A stretch of DNA of 64,000 nt from JAPOXR01 sp965116115 (GTDB taxonomy: Bacteria > Pseudomonadota > Alphaproteobacteria > Rhodobacterales > Rhodobacteraceae), in the NCBI GenBank assembly GCA_965116115.1, contig OZ220486.1, positions 434,001 through 498,000 of the forward strand. The letters are read 5' to 3'. Below, piece after piece: positions 36,887 to 45,331 of this stretch (its first letter is position 1; each line of letters starts with the position of its first letter). A model generated the notes under the pieces. It had not been told where the DNA came from and made no database searches. It saw nothing but the letters and a program-made list of their open reading frames with translations. Made by a program: the position numbers and the translations under genes.

Positions 36887-38649
36887 GTAACTAGTCAGGT
36901 AGATTTTTTCGCTTGACTCTGTTTTGTCCGTGTGATTGAATCGCTTGTCAAGAAATCAAGAAACGACATTGAGCAGAACGGCGCAAGCCGCGGATAAGCA
37001 GGATATGAGTTCAGATAAGTTTTCAGCGGAGCGGGTCCGATGACCGGCGGCATTCCGGCGGCGGCGCGGGACAGGACCGCCGGTCCGTCTTTCGGCCGAG
37101 CCGGTTTCAAAGCGAGACTTGCCGCGGCTGTCGCGGACCGTGACGCGATTGCCGCCGAGCGCGATGCTGCCGTTGCCGAGCGTGACGCGATCGCTGACGA
37201 GCGTGATGAAGCCGCCGCGGCGCTTGCGGCTGCGCAGGGCCGCGTTTCCGAGCTTGAGCGGCGGCTGGGACTGAACAGCGGCAACAGTCATAAGCCGCCG
37301 TCGAGCGACGGGTTTTCCAAGCCGGCGCCGAAGAAAAAAGCTTCGTCGGGGCGCAGGCCGGGCGGGCAGCCGGGTCATAAGGGAACGACGATGAGCCTTG
37401 TCGAGACCCCGGACAGGGTCGAGCATCATCATCCCGATACCTGCCGCGGATGCGGCGCGTCCCTCGCCGGGGCGGCATCGGAGGGGTATGTCCGGCGGCA
37501 GGTCGCGGACATTCCGCCGGTCGCGCTGGAGACTGTTGAACACCGGGTTCACAGGGCGGTCTGCCCCGGCTGCGGGGCGGTGAGCGCGGGCCGCTTTCCG
37601 GAGGGCGTGAAGGCCCCGGCGCAGTACGGTCCGGGGGTGCGTTCGACGGTGCGTTACCTGTCGGCGGCGCAGATGATCCCGCGCCGGCGGCTGGCCCGGC
37701 TGATGAGAGACCTGTTCGGCGCATCCTTGTCCCCGGGAACGGTTTCCGCTTTGCTCGACAGCGGCGCCGGGAGGTTTTCCGGTTTCGCCGGGCATGTCGG
37801 CGCGGCGGCGGCGAGGGCCGCGGTCAAGCACATGGATGAGACCGGGGTCCGCGTCGACGGCAGGCTCCGCTGGGTTCACGTCATGTGCGCGGAGCTTCTC
37901 AGTTTTTTCCGTCTCGGCGAAAGCCGCGGCGATGTGACCATGGACGCGACCGGCATCGCGGTTCATGATTTTCAGGGCCGTACTGGAATATAGTCGGCGT
38001 GAGCCATGCGCATTGCATCGCTCACCTCCTGCGCGAACTCGAGGCTCTGACGGAGTTTCACGGCGAGGCCTGGGCGGCGGAGATGAGCGAGCTGCTTCAA
38101 CGGGGCGTGCACGAAGTCAACGAGGCGGCCCGCGCCGGGGAAACGCTGTCCGCGGAGGCGGCGGACCGGATTGAAAGAGAATATGACAGGATCATCGCCG
38201 ACGCCGTCGCCTGGCACGAAGCGCTGCCGCCGCTGGCCGGCGGGAAGCGGAAGCGGCGCGGCAGACAGAAAAAGCGCAAAGGTTTCAACCTCGTCCTGCG
38301 GCTGCGGGATCATCGGGCGGGCGTCCTGATGTTCACGCGCAACCCGGCGGTGCCGGCGACGAACAACCAGGGCGAGCGGGACCTGCGGCTGCTGAAAGTG
38401 TATCTGAAAATATCCGGCTGTTACCGGAGCGAGCGCGGCGCCCGCAACCATGCGGTCATGCGCACGCTGATCGAGACCGCCCGCAAGCAGGGCTGGAACG
38501 TCCTTGACGCGCTCCGGGCGGATCCGGAGGAACTGAAACTCCGGCTGGTCGATTCCTGAAGGAGCTCCGCTCCTGAATCCCGTTCCTCTGAAAACATTCC
38601 AATGACCGCCGGCGGCGGACGACCCCTCTCCGGGAACCTGACTAGTTAC
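36887..38649 (+). mobile_element. IS66-family element, copy 2
   Basis: 1763 bp with inverted ends GTAACTAGTCAGGT and flanking 8-bp direct repeats GTTTTAAT (36879-36886 and 38650-38657). It is closely related to copy 1 but in the opposite orientation. The clean ends and duplication suggest a recent insertion, although its transposase is frameshifted. Confidence 0.92.
37040..38559 (+). pseudogene. IS66-family transposase with single-base frameshift
   Basis: The first 313 codons are intact (coiled-coil, two CxxC pairs, KHMDETGVRVDGRLRWVHVM with the first Asp), up to TGIAVHDFQ near 37975. There copy 1 reads CAGCAGCCTTACTGG and this copy CAGGGCCGTACTGG, one base shorter, so the frame shifts and stops. 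The remainder (NIVGVSHAHCIAHLLRELEA to the Glu motif NNQGERDLRLLKVYLKISGC) is open in the next frame. Apart from this deletion, the catalytic residues look better kept than in copy 1. Confidence 0.88.
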
Positions 38650-38725
38650 GTTTTAATTGCATAACCGCAGTCAGGAAACCCGAGCGGTAAAAGTCAAAAG
38701 CGGCGACCTTGGGGTCTTCGCTGTA

Positions 38726-38755
38726 TTGACTTGATAAGGGGCGGGGCGGTAAAGT
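38726..38755 (+). promoter_or_regulatory. Candidate promoter of RTX gene 1
   Basis: TTGACT (38726-38731) and TAAAGT (38750-38755) are 18 bp apart. The spacer contains a G-rich run broken by two C (ggggcggggcgg). The promoter of the paralogous RTX gene at 45.3 kb has an unbroken G12 in the same place. Transcription would start about 35 bp before the ATG. Confidence 0.55.
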
Positions 38756-38795
38756 GGACGAATCAACGTTTCTCTTAATCAGCTGAGCAAAGACT

Positions 38796-40103
38796 ATGCC
38801 GATTTTCATGGATGACAGAAAACCCAAGATATTGCGCGAAACAATAGATTCCCTGGTAGACCGCTACAGCGAACATTTAAGCGAAGACCAGCGCGAAAAG
38901 TTACGTAAACACTTCGAAGAATCGTACGAAATCCACAGAGAATTCTACGAAGAACACCCGGACGAGCAATATTGGAACAATGTGTATCAGGGTTCCGACG
39001 GAAAGGATCTGTTCGTATTCAAGACAGGCAATGGCATTGATGCGATCCTCGGCTTCAAGAAGGATGACAAGATCCGGTTCGAGGATGTCACGGACTTCGG
39101 CGATCTGACATTCGAGGTGGATGCGTCGGAAAGCACCATCACCATCCGTTACGACGACAGCGACAACAAGATCGTGTTGCGGAATGCGGCGGATCTCATT
39201 GACGGAAACGGAAATCATCTTCTGACGGCAGGCAACTTTCATTTCATTTTGGCGAACGCTGTTCCTGACGGCAGCGAACTGATCGGCAGCGGTGGCAACG
39301 ATCTTCTGGACGGCGGCGAAGCCGACGACATCCTGCGCGGCGGCATGGGCGACGACATCTTGGAAGGCGGCGGCGGCGGCGACATTCTGCGCGGCGGCAT
39401 GGGCGACGACATCTTGGAAGGCGGCGGCGGCGGCGACATTCTGCGCGGCGGCATGGGTAACGACATCTTGGAAGGCGGCGACGGCAACGACACTCTGAAG
39501 GGCAATGAAGGCGACGACATCCTGGATGGCGGCAGAGGCGACGACATCCTACGCGGCGGTAAGGGCGACGACATCCTGAGCGGCGGCGAGGGACGTGATC
39601 TCCTGTACGGCGGCAATGGAGACGACATCCTGGAAGGCGGTGCTTTCAGCTACAACGAACTGTACGGCGGCGAGGGAGACGACACGCTGGAAACCTCCAG
39701 CGGCACGAACATCCTGGATGGCGGCAGAGGCAACGATAAACTGTCAGGCGGCTGGGGCGTCGACATCTTCGTGTTCCGCGAGGGGGACGGGCAGGACACA
39801 ATCCTTGATTTCGGCATTAACCGGGGCGTGAATCTAAACGGAAGCGATGAGCATCACCCTTCCGACGAACATTTTCAGTCTGCCAAGGAAAAGGCCGCGG
39901 CCAATGGGGGTGGCGTCATACAGCTTTATCTCAATGCTCCGGCCGGCACCTCCGACGAAGCCGCCTTCAAGGCGTTGAATATCCGGCAGGACGGCGCTGA
40001 TGCCGTCATCGACTATGGCAATGAAGGAGACACCATCACGTTGAAAGGCTGGAACGCGGACTTAGTCGACATTGACGATTTCGACTTCGTCTTCGTCGGT
40101 TAG
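38796..40103 (+). CDS. RTX-repeat calcium-binding protein 1
   Basis: 435 residues. The N-terminal 60 are charged and helical (LVDRYSEHLSEDQREKLRKH). Residues 65-155 form a conserved module (GSDGKDLFVFKTGNG, IVLRNAADLIDGNGNHLLTA). From about 165 to 325 come tandem nonapeptides of GGxGxDxUx type (GGMGDDILE, GGKGDDILS), which bind calcium in a beta-roll. A C-terminal module with GWGVDIFVFREGDGQDTILD and a DFDFVFVG end follows, which can act as a type I secretion signal. No signal peptide, hydrophobic toxin part or enzyme domain is visible. The 27-bp blocks at 39336-39480 are nearly identical, a likely site of copy-number change. No hlyBD-type exporter lies in the window. Confidence 0.88.
   Translation: MPIFMDDRKPKILRETIDSLVDRYSEHLSEDQREKLRKHFEESYEIHREFYEEHPDEQYWNNVYQGSDGKDLFVFKTGNGIDAILGFKKDDKIRFEDVTDFGDLTFEVDASESTITIRYDDSDNKIVLRNAADLIDGNGNHLLTAGNFHFILANAVPDGSELIGSGGNDLLDGGEADDILRGGMGDDILEGGGGGDILRGGMGDDILEGGGGGDILRGGMGNDILEGGDGNDTLKGNEGDDILDGGRGDDILRGGKGDDILSGGEGRDLLYGGNGDDILEGGAFSYNELYGGEGDDTLETSSGTNILDGGRGNDKLSGGWGVDIFVFREGDGQDTILDFGINRGVNLNGSDEHHPSDEHFQSAKEKAAANGGGVIQLYLNAPAGTSDEAAFKALNIRQDGADAVIDYGNEGDTITLKGWNADLVDIDDFDFVFVG
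39336..39480 (+). repeat. Near-identical tandem repeats inside RTX gene 1
   Basis: A unit of about 54 bp encoding GGMGDDILEGGGGGDILR is repeated almost without change. This homogeneity suggests recent duplication or gene conversion and a risk of assembly collapse. Confidence 0.75.
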
Positions 40104-40639
40104 ACGGTGGTTATCCGCGCCGGGATATCACGGCCCGCGTGATGTCGGCGGGCGCAAGGCGATCACGGCAGCTGTCCCCTGACCGAAGGAAGCAGAGTGA
40201 GGCGCGTCCGGCTCGCAAGCGGGGAAACGGCCGTGACCGGGCAGTGGCGAAACCCGGCCCGTTCGGGGAATCTTGGATTCCGGTTCTCGTCGGTGCCTTG
40301 CCGGCCAGTTTTGAGTGTCGCTGCGCCGACCGTTGCGCACCGGGGGTATCAGTAAAGCGCCGATAAATTGCGGCCTCTACAGTGGTTTATCCCGCGCCGT
40401 GTACGCACCAGACCAGTCTCGCGGTCAGTGTGATCGTCGTTTCTTGTCTACCTGCATTTTGTCCGGCGCAAGTATTGTTCGTTGCTGACAGCTCGCTGTC
40501 CCGGTATCGTTTCCCCGCAGCCAAAGCACTCGATGGTCTGCGCATTGAGCCGTCCGGGCGGCGCACTGTGCCCGATTTCAACTGCAGTCGCCGCATGGCC
40601 GGCAGCAGTTTTCCGGACGGCTCTCCGGGCAGTTTGGAA
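40104..40639. other. Gene-free stretch before the amidotransferase gene
   Basis: No gene is seen. The amidotransferase frame stays open upstream to 40382, but that part has no family resemblance, so I treat it as noncoding. Confidence 0.5.
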
Positions 40640-41365
40640 ATGTTGATGCGTATCTTGATACTACAGCATGCGAGGGTTGAGCATCCCGGCGCATTCCGGA
40701 GATTCTTGGAGAAAGACGGGCACAGCGATGTTGCCGCTGAACTCGACGAAGGCGATCCCTTGCCCGCTCTTGATGAATTTGACGCCCTCTGGGCCCTCGG
40801 CGGTCCGATGGATGTCTGGGACGAAGACGAATATCCTTGGCTGAGGTCTGAGAAGACATTGATTCATGAGGCCGTGGTTCAAAGGAATATGCCGTTTCTG
40901 GGATTGTGCCTCGGCCATCAGCTGCTGGCGGAAGCACTTGGAGGAAAATGCGGAAAAGCGGCCGCTCCTGAAGTCGGAGTTATGGATGTTGACTTGACCG
41001 AGGAGGGCCGCCGAAGCATGTTTTTTGACGGGGTTGATGACCGGATCACCTGCCTGCAGTGGCACGGCGCTGAAGTGTCGGAAGCGCCGCCGGGATCCAG
41101 AGTTCTGGCATTTTCAGACGCCTGCGCGGTGCAGGCGATGAGCTGGGGGAAGCGCGCTCTTTCCGTGCAGTTTCATGTAGAGATCGAGCCCGGTACGGTG
41201 AACAGCTGGGCGGCGATCCCGGAATACGGGGGTGCGCTCCGCTCAATGTTCGGGGAGGATGGCGTATCCAGACTGGATGAGGCGTGCCGGCGGTCCATGG
41301 AAGACTTCAACCGGGTGGCGGAACGTGTCTACACCAACTGGTTTCATGCCGCTGCCGGTATTTGA
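40640..41365 (+). CDS. Class I glutamine amidotransferase-like protein
   Basis: 241 residues. The triad is visible: Cys90 in GLCLGHQLLAEALGG, and His179 with Glu181 in VQFHVEIEPGT. ALGGPMDVWDEDEYPWL and the ITCLQWHGAEV stretch match stand-alone GATase1 proteins of the GuaA-like/YfeJ group, often linked to gamma-glutamyl or glutamine-dependent amidation of small molecules. The ATG at 40640 or 40646 starts the family's text (RILILQHARVEHPG). No synthetase partner is adjacent, so the substrate is unknown. Confidence 0.85.
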   Translation: MLMRILILQHARVEHPGAFRRFLEKDGHSDVAAELDEGDPLPALDEFDALWALGGPMDVWDEDEYPWLRSEKTLIHEAVVQRNMPFLGLCLGHQLLAEALGGKCGKAAAPEVGVMDVDLTEEGRRSMFFDGVDDRITCLQWHGAEVSEAPPGSRVLAFSDACAVQAMSWGKRALSVQFHVEIEPGTVNSWAAIPEYGGALRSMFGEDGVSRLDEACRRSMEDFNRVAERVYTNWFHAAAGI

Positions 41366-41594
41366 GGGGCGGACGCGGGATGATTCGCCTCAATGCCGGC
41401 GGGACTGGCATCCGTGCCGGGCAAATCTCTTTGCGCACAGCTGCCGGTGCGCTTATACTGAACGCGGGCAGTCTCGTTCCAAGGCATGCGGCCCGCAGGT
41501 TCCGGACTGATTCACGGCGGCATGCCGTGCCTCGGGACTGGGCGCCGGTTGCATAAGCGGGATCTGACAGAAAACAGCATAAGGAGTTACAGTC

Positions 41595-43133
41595 ATGGCA
41601 GTAATGAAAGATTGGACAAGGCGGAAGTTCATGAGGAACGTCGCGCTGGGGGCCGGTGCGGCCGCTGCGGCGGCGCCGGGACGTCTGGCTTGGGGAAAGG
41701 AAATGGTGCCTCCCGGCAAGAAGCTCTTCAACGACGTAGGATTGAATTATTTCCAGGATTCGAACTGGCTTCATGCGCCGCTTTGGCTTTCCGACCACCT
41801 GATGGAGGAGGCGGGCGTCGGCATTGAAGGCCGCGAACTGTATGACGGCGGCGACGCGGTGGCCAAAATTCTGCCGCAGCTGCTTTCACGGCGGCCGCGT
41901 TTTGACTTCGTGCAGTATCCGTCGCTGTTCTTCGGCGCGTTCGCCTCGACCGGGCAGCTAGAGCCGCTGGATTCGTATTTCGAGAAATACGAGGGCACCA
42001 GCGATTATCTGGACTGGGTGATGCCGGCCTACCGCGAATTCTACACCAAGTGGGCCGGGGAGACAGTGGGCCTGATGCTTGACGGCGACATCCACATCAT
42101 GCACTACAGGAAGCAGCATTTCGAAAACCCGGGTCTTCAGTCGAAATTCTCATCCCGATTCCAGCGGGAGCTCGCCGTTCCGACGACTTGGCATGAATTC
42201 CTCGACTGTGCGCAGTTTTTCACCGAGGAACTCTCAAGCCAAGGCATTTACGGCACATCGATGGTCGTGAATCCCCCTAATTTCGGATGGGGCTTCTGGA
42301 TGGACATCGCCGCTTCGGCCGGCGTCAATTACTTCGACGAGAACATGAACCCTGTCATCAACCAGGGCAAGGCCGCCGAAGCGCTCGACATGTACCGGGA
42401 GATCATCAAATTCGGTCCGCCCGGAGCTGAGGCCATGGATATCGGAACCACGATACAGCGGTGGCAGTCCGGGTCTGACGTGATGAGCATCTGGTGGATA
42501 GACCTGGCCGAGTTCACCGTGGCGCAGCAGGGCGTTGACCTTGCCGAGGACCAAGGAGCTTCGATCGTGCCCGGATGGCCCATGGATGACGGAAGCGTTC
42601 AGCACCGCGCCATTTCACTGTGGTGCAGGACGGCGTCGATTCCCCGGAACCTGCCGCAAGACGTCAAGGACGCGGCTTTCTATTTCATCTACAGAATGTC
42701 GCACCCTGACTATTCGGACCGGATCGTCGCCGACCCGTTCTGCGGATCCGATCCGTTCGGCAAAACCCACTACACCGATGCCGCGGCGCAGATGTACATC
42801 GAGCCGAACCCGCAAAGGGGAACGAACGACATTTATCCGGTCAATGACGGGATATTCAAGACGTTCGGCAGAGCGCGGAATCACCTTGACGCGGGCCTCG
42901 CCAATGTCGAGGTCGGTTACCCGCAGTTCTTCTGGGAAGGCGCGCCGGAATATGCTGACGCTCTCGGCCGGAACATCTCGAAGGCCATTTCCGGCGAACT
43001 GACTTCGCAGCAGGCTTTGGATGAGGCCGCTGAGGAGTGGGTGCGGCTCGTGCAGAAACTCGGCATCGACAGTCAGAAGATGCAGTATAAGAACTTCATC
43101 GACGGAGCCCGCGCCCTCGGCTACAAAATCTGA
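41595..43133 (+). CDS. Tat-exported extracellular solute-binding protein (family 1)
   Basis: 512 residues. The N-terminus WTRRKFMRNVALGAGAAAAA is a twin-arginine signal. The mature part is a family-1 (sugar-type) binding protein, with GEFDFVQYPS-like RFDFVQYPSLFFGAFASTG, GETVGLMLDGDIHIMHYRK and WQSGSDVMSIWWIDLAEF. An AAGGAG site lies eight bases before the ATG. No permease or ATPase genes are next to it; dhaK and dhaL follow after a strong hairpin. It probably delivers a sugar or polyol used by the kinase, with the membrane part encoded elsewhere. Confidence 0.87.
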   Translation: MAVMKDWTRRKFMRNVALGAGAAAAAAPGRLAWGKEMVPPGKKLFNDVGLNYFQDSNWLHAPLWLSDHLMEEAGVGIEGRELYDGGDAVAKILPQLLSRRPRFDFVQYPSLFFGAFASTGQLEPLDSYFEKYEGTSDYLDWVMPAYREFYTKWAGETVGLMLDGDIHIMHYRKQHFENPGLQSKFSSRFQRELAVPTTWHEFLDCAQFFTEELSSQGIYGTSMVVNPPNFGWGFWMDIAASAGVNYFDENMNPVINQGKAAEALDMYREIIKFGPPGAEAMDIGTTIQRWQSGSDVMSIWWIDLAEFTVAQQGVDLAEDQGASIVPGWPMDDGSVQHRAISLWCRTASIPRNLPQDVKDAAFYFIYRMSHPDYSDRIVADPFCGSDPFGKTHYTDAAAQMYIEPNPQRGTNDIYPVNDGIFKTFGRARNHLDAGLANVEVGYPQFFWEGAPEYADALGRNISKAISGELTSQQALDEAAEEWVRLVQKLGIDSQKMQYKNFIDGARALGYKI

Positions 43134-43141
43134 TCATAGCA

Positions 43142-43165
43142 GGGCCGGCGGCGCGCCGCCGGCCC
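43142..43165 (+). terminator. Strong GC hairpin between the binding-protein gene and dhaK
   Basis: A perfect 24-bp palindrome, GGGCCGGCGGCG and its complement, lies eight bases after the stop and is followed by CCTTCC. Such a hairpin can stop most transcripts and protect the 3' end of the binding-protein message, keeping kinase expression lower. Confidence 0.6.
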
Positions 43166-43234
43166 CTTCCGCCCTCGGACGGTAAAGCCGGGGAGATTCT
43201 CGTTGCCCGTCCGGGAGATATAAGGGGGCGTGTC

Positions 43235-44233
43235 ATGAAGAAAATACTCAACGATCCGGCAGCCTATGTCGACGAGATGCTTGAAGGACTGGTTGCCGCT
43301 CATCCCGAAATCTATTCACTGCCCTGTCCGCGCGTCGTGTCCAGATCCGGCGGCGCGAGGGACGGAAAGGTTGGAATCGTGACCGGAGGGGGATCAGGGC
43401 ATCTTCCTGTTTTCACGGGGTATGTGGGGAAGGGACTTCTTGACGCGTGCGCCGTTGGAGATGTGTTCGCATCGCCTTCGGCTGAGCAGATGGCCGACTG
43501 CATGCGGGCCGCGCACGGCGGGGCGGGAGTGCTCCGCCTCTACGGAAATTACGGCGGCGATGTGATGAATTTCAGCATGGCGGGCGAAACCGTGGAACTG
43601 GAGGACGGCATCGAATCGACGACGGTGCTGCTCGCTGACGACGTGGTTTCCGCGGGGCCCGAAGAAGCGGCGAAGCGGCGCGGCACCGGCGGCATGGTGT
43701 TTGCCTTCAAGACGGCGGGCGCGGCCGCCGAGCGGATGGCCGACCTTGAAACCGTGACCCGGATCGCGCAGCGGACCGCCGACAACTGCCGTTCGATCGG
43801 CATGGCGCTGACGCCGTGCACCGTGCCTCAGGCCGGCAAACCGACATTCGAACTCGGCCCTGAAGAAATGGAAATGGGCATGGGCATACACGGTGAACCC
43901 GGCATCTGGCGGGACAAGCTCAAACCGGCTGACGCAATTGCGGATGAAATGATGGACCGGCTGCTTGAGGACATGCCGTCGGCAGCCGGCGCTCCCTGCT
44001 CGATCCTCGTCAACTCGCTGGGCGCGACGCCGCATGAGGAACTCTATATCATGTACCGGCGCGTCGGTTCCCGCCTGAAGGCGGAAGGCGCGCGCATTGT
44101 GATGCCGCTTGTCGGCCGCTACGCCACTTCAATGGAAATGACCGGCGTGACGATCACCCTTTGCAAGCTTGATGACGAGTTGGAACCGCTTTTGAAGGAA
44201 CCATGCCTCTGCGCCTTCTGGACCGTGGCGTGA
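43235..44233 (+). CDS. dhaK: Dihydroxyacetone kinase subunit DhaK
   Basis: A 332-residue Dak1-domain protein that binds the keto-substrate. VTGGGSGHLPVFTGYVG is the substrate-binding glycine stretch, NYGGDVMNF follows, and His219 in MGIHGEPG is the residue that forms a hemiaminal link with dihydroxyacetone-like substrates. The C-terminus (CLCAFWTVA) is normal. It overlaps dhaL at TGATG, so the subunits are translated together. No DhaM-type phosphotransferase component is present, so phosphoryl transfer may use a DhaM elsewhere or ATP directly. The true substrate could be a keto-tetrose or other polyol product. Confidence 0.93.
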   Translation: MKKILNDPAAYVDEMLEGLVAAHPEIYSLPCPRVVSRSGGARDGKVGIVTGGGSGHLPVFTGYVGKGLLDACAVGDVFASPSAEQMADCMRAAHGGAGVLRLYGNYGGDVMNFSMAGETVELEDGIESTTVLLADDVVSAGPEEAAKRRGTGGMVFAFKTAGAAAERMADLETVTRIAQRTADNCRSIGMALTPCTVPQAGKPTFELGPEEMEMGMGIHGEPGIWRDKLKPADAIADEMMDRLLEDMPSAAGAPCSILVNSLGATPHEELYIMYRRVGSRLKAEGARIVMPLVGRYATSMEMTGVTITLCKLDDELEPLLKEPCLCAFWTVA

Positions 44234-44847
44234 TGCCGTTCGGCGCGGGTGACATCCGGCGGGCGGCAAGGAGGTTGTCGAGCGCCGCCGCCGCTGCCAA
44301 GGACGAACTCAATGAGCAGGACGGCAAACTCGGCGACGGCGATCTCGGAATAACGCTGTCAAAGGGGTGGACGGAGGCAGCGTCCGGGGAATTTGATGAA
44401 GAGGATCTTGGAAAGGCGTTTCTGGGGCTTGCGAAATCCTTTCAGCGCGTGTCTTCCTCTTCTTTCGGAACCTTGCTGGCCACAGGCCTGATGGCGGCGG
44501 CAAGACTGACGAAGGGAAGGGCTACAGCGGATTTCGCTGAAATCAGCGATATCCTGGCCGCTGCCCGCGACGCGATGATGGCGCGCGGCAAGGGCGAACT
44601 CGGTCAGAAGAGCGTGCTTGACGTCTTGGATGCGGTAGCGGCCGCGACGGCGGGACTTTCGGATCCTGACAGGATCGCTGACGCTGCGGGACAGGCGGTC
44701 CGCGAAACGCTGGCGGAGTTTCAGGACAGGAGAGCGGAACTGGGCCGCGCCCGGATGTACGGCGAAGCCTCCAGAGGTCTGGATGACCCCGGCATGCTCG
44801 CCGCCAAGAAAATGCTTGAGGGGCTGCTGAATCGGCGGTCGCTGTAA
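44233..44847 (+). CDS. dhaL: Dihydroxyacetone kinase subunit DhaL
   Basis: A 204-residue Dak2-domain protein that holds the nucleotide. The magnesium/ADP site is Asp30, Asp35 and Asp37 in LNEQDGKLGDGDLG. SSSSFGTLLATGLMAAAR and ELGQKSVLDVLDAV are the other conserved loops, and the C-terminus has RMYGEASRGLDDPG as in DhaL proteins. The ATG at 44233 overlaps the dhaK stop and is preferred to the upstream ATG at 44203, which adds ten unrelated residues. Confidence 0.92.
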   Translation: MPFGAGDIRRAARRLSSAAAAAKDELNEQDGKLGDGDLGITLSKGWTEAASGEFDEEDLGKAFLGLAKSFQRVSSSSFGTLLATGLMAAARLTKGRATADFAEISDILAAARDAMMARGKGELGQKSVLDVLDAVAAATAGLSDPDRIADAAGQAVRETLAEFQDRRAELGRARMYGEASRGLDDPGMLAAKKMLEGLLNRRSL

Positions 44848-45257
44848 GATGCGGGGCGCCGTTCAAGATTGCCGGTCCCTCGTTATCCCGTGCGATCGCA
44901 GCCGGGAATGAGGGATGGGTCTGTTCCGGGGTTGGATATCAGTGTGGAAATCGCTAGCATCCGTCGGTGCGGCTGAATTTCTGCGGACAGTGCGGTAACC
45001 AAAGCGGTAGGCTCGGTTTGTGAATCGCCTGCATGCGCCCGCCTTGACCGCGGGCAGGCGAAGCCGCCGCCTGCGGGCGTCTGAAGAACGCCTCCTCCAT
45101 CCGCCGTGTCGTTGTGAACGGTCTGTTCCCGACATATGCTCTTGGAACCGTTTTGTGATTCATCGCTGTCAATCCGCCTGAATTCGAAGGCGGCATGGCA
45201 TAGGCGCATACGATTCGCAGCCTGAGCCGAAATTTTCCTGTTTTTTGCGGAATCAGC
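44848..45257. other. Gene-free stretch before RTX gene 2
   Basis: No recognisable gene. A minus-strand frame (EAFFRRPQAAAS region, about 44954-45196) has no family resemblance. Confidence 0.45.
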
Positions 45258-45285
45258 TTGATTTGACGGGGGGGGGGGGTAAGGT
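45258..45285 (+). promoter_or_regulatory. Promoter of RTX gene 2 with a G12 tract between -35 and -10
   Basis: TTGATT (45258-45263) and TAAGGT (45280-45285) are 16 bp apart; an alternative pair is TTGACG (45263-45268) and TATTTA (45285-45290), also 16 bp. In both readings the spacer is almost wholly G12. Gain or loss of G would change spacing and promoter strength, as known for porA and opc of Neisseria. The ATG lies 46 bp downstream with a GGAGA site. Confidence 0.65.
45268..45279 (+). repeat. Homopolymeric G tract (G12)
   Basis: Twelve consecutive G lie inside the promoter spacer of RTX gene 2. It is the longest homopolymer noticed in the window. Confidence 0.85.
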
Positions 45286-45331
45286 ATTTAAACTGGCCTC
45301 AGATAAGATAACCATAACAGTGGAGAAAACC

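Noticed and set aside
30127..38649. Inverted IS66 copies around phaC and phoX read as a composite transposon
   Set aside because: Each copy has its own 8-bp duplication (ACCAAGGG/A and GTTTTAAT), so they inserted independently.
39300..39620. Regular repeats that might be a CRISPR array
   Set aside because: The repeats are tandem, in frame and encode GGxGxDxxx nonapeptides; there are no unique spacers.
44954..45196. Minus-strand open frame between dhaL and RTX gene 2
   Set aside because: No recognisable domain, and two overlapping frames are equally open.
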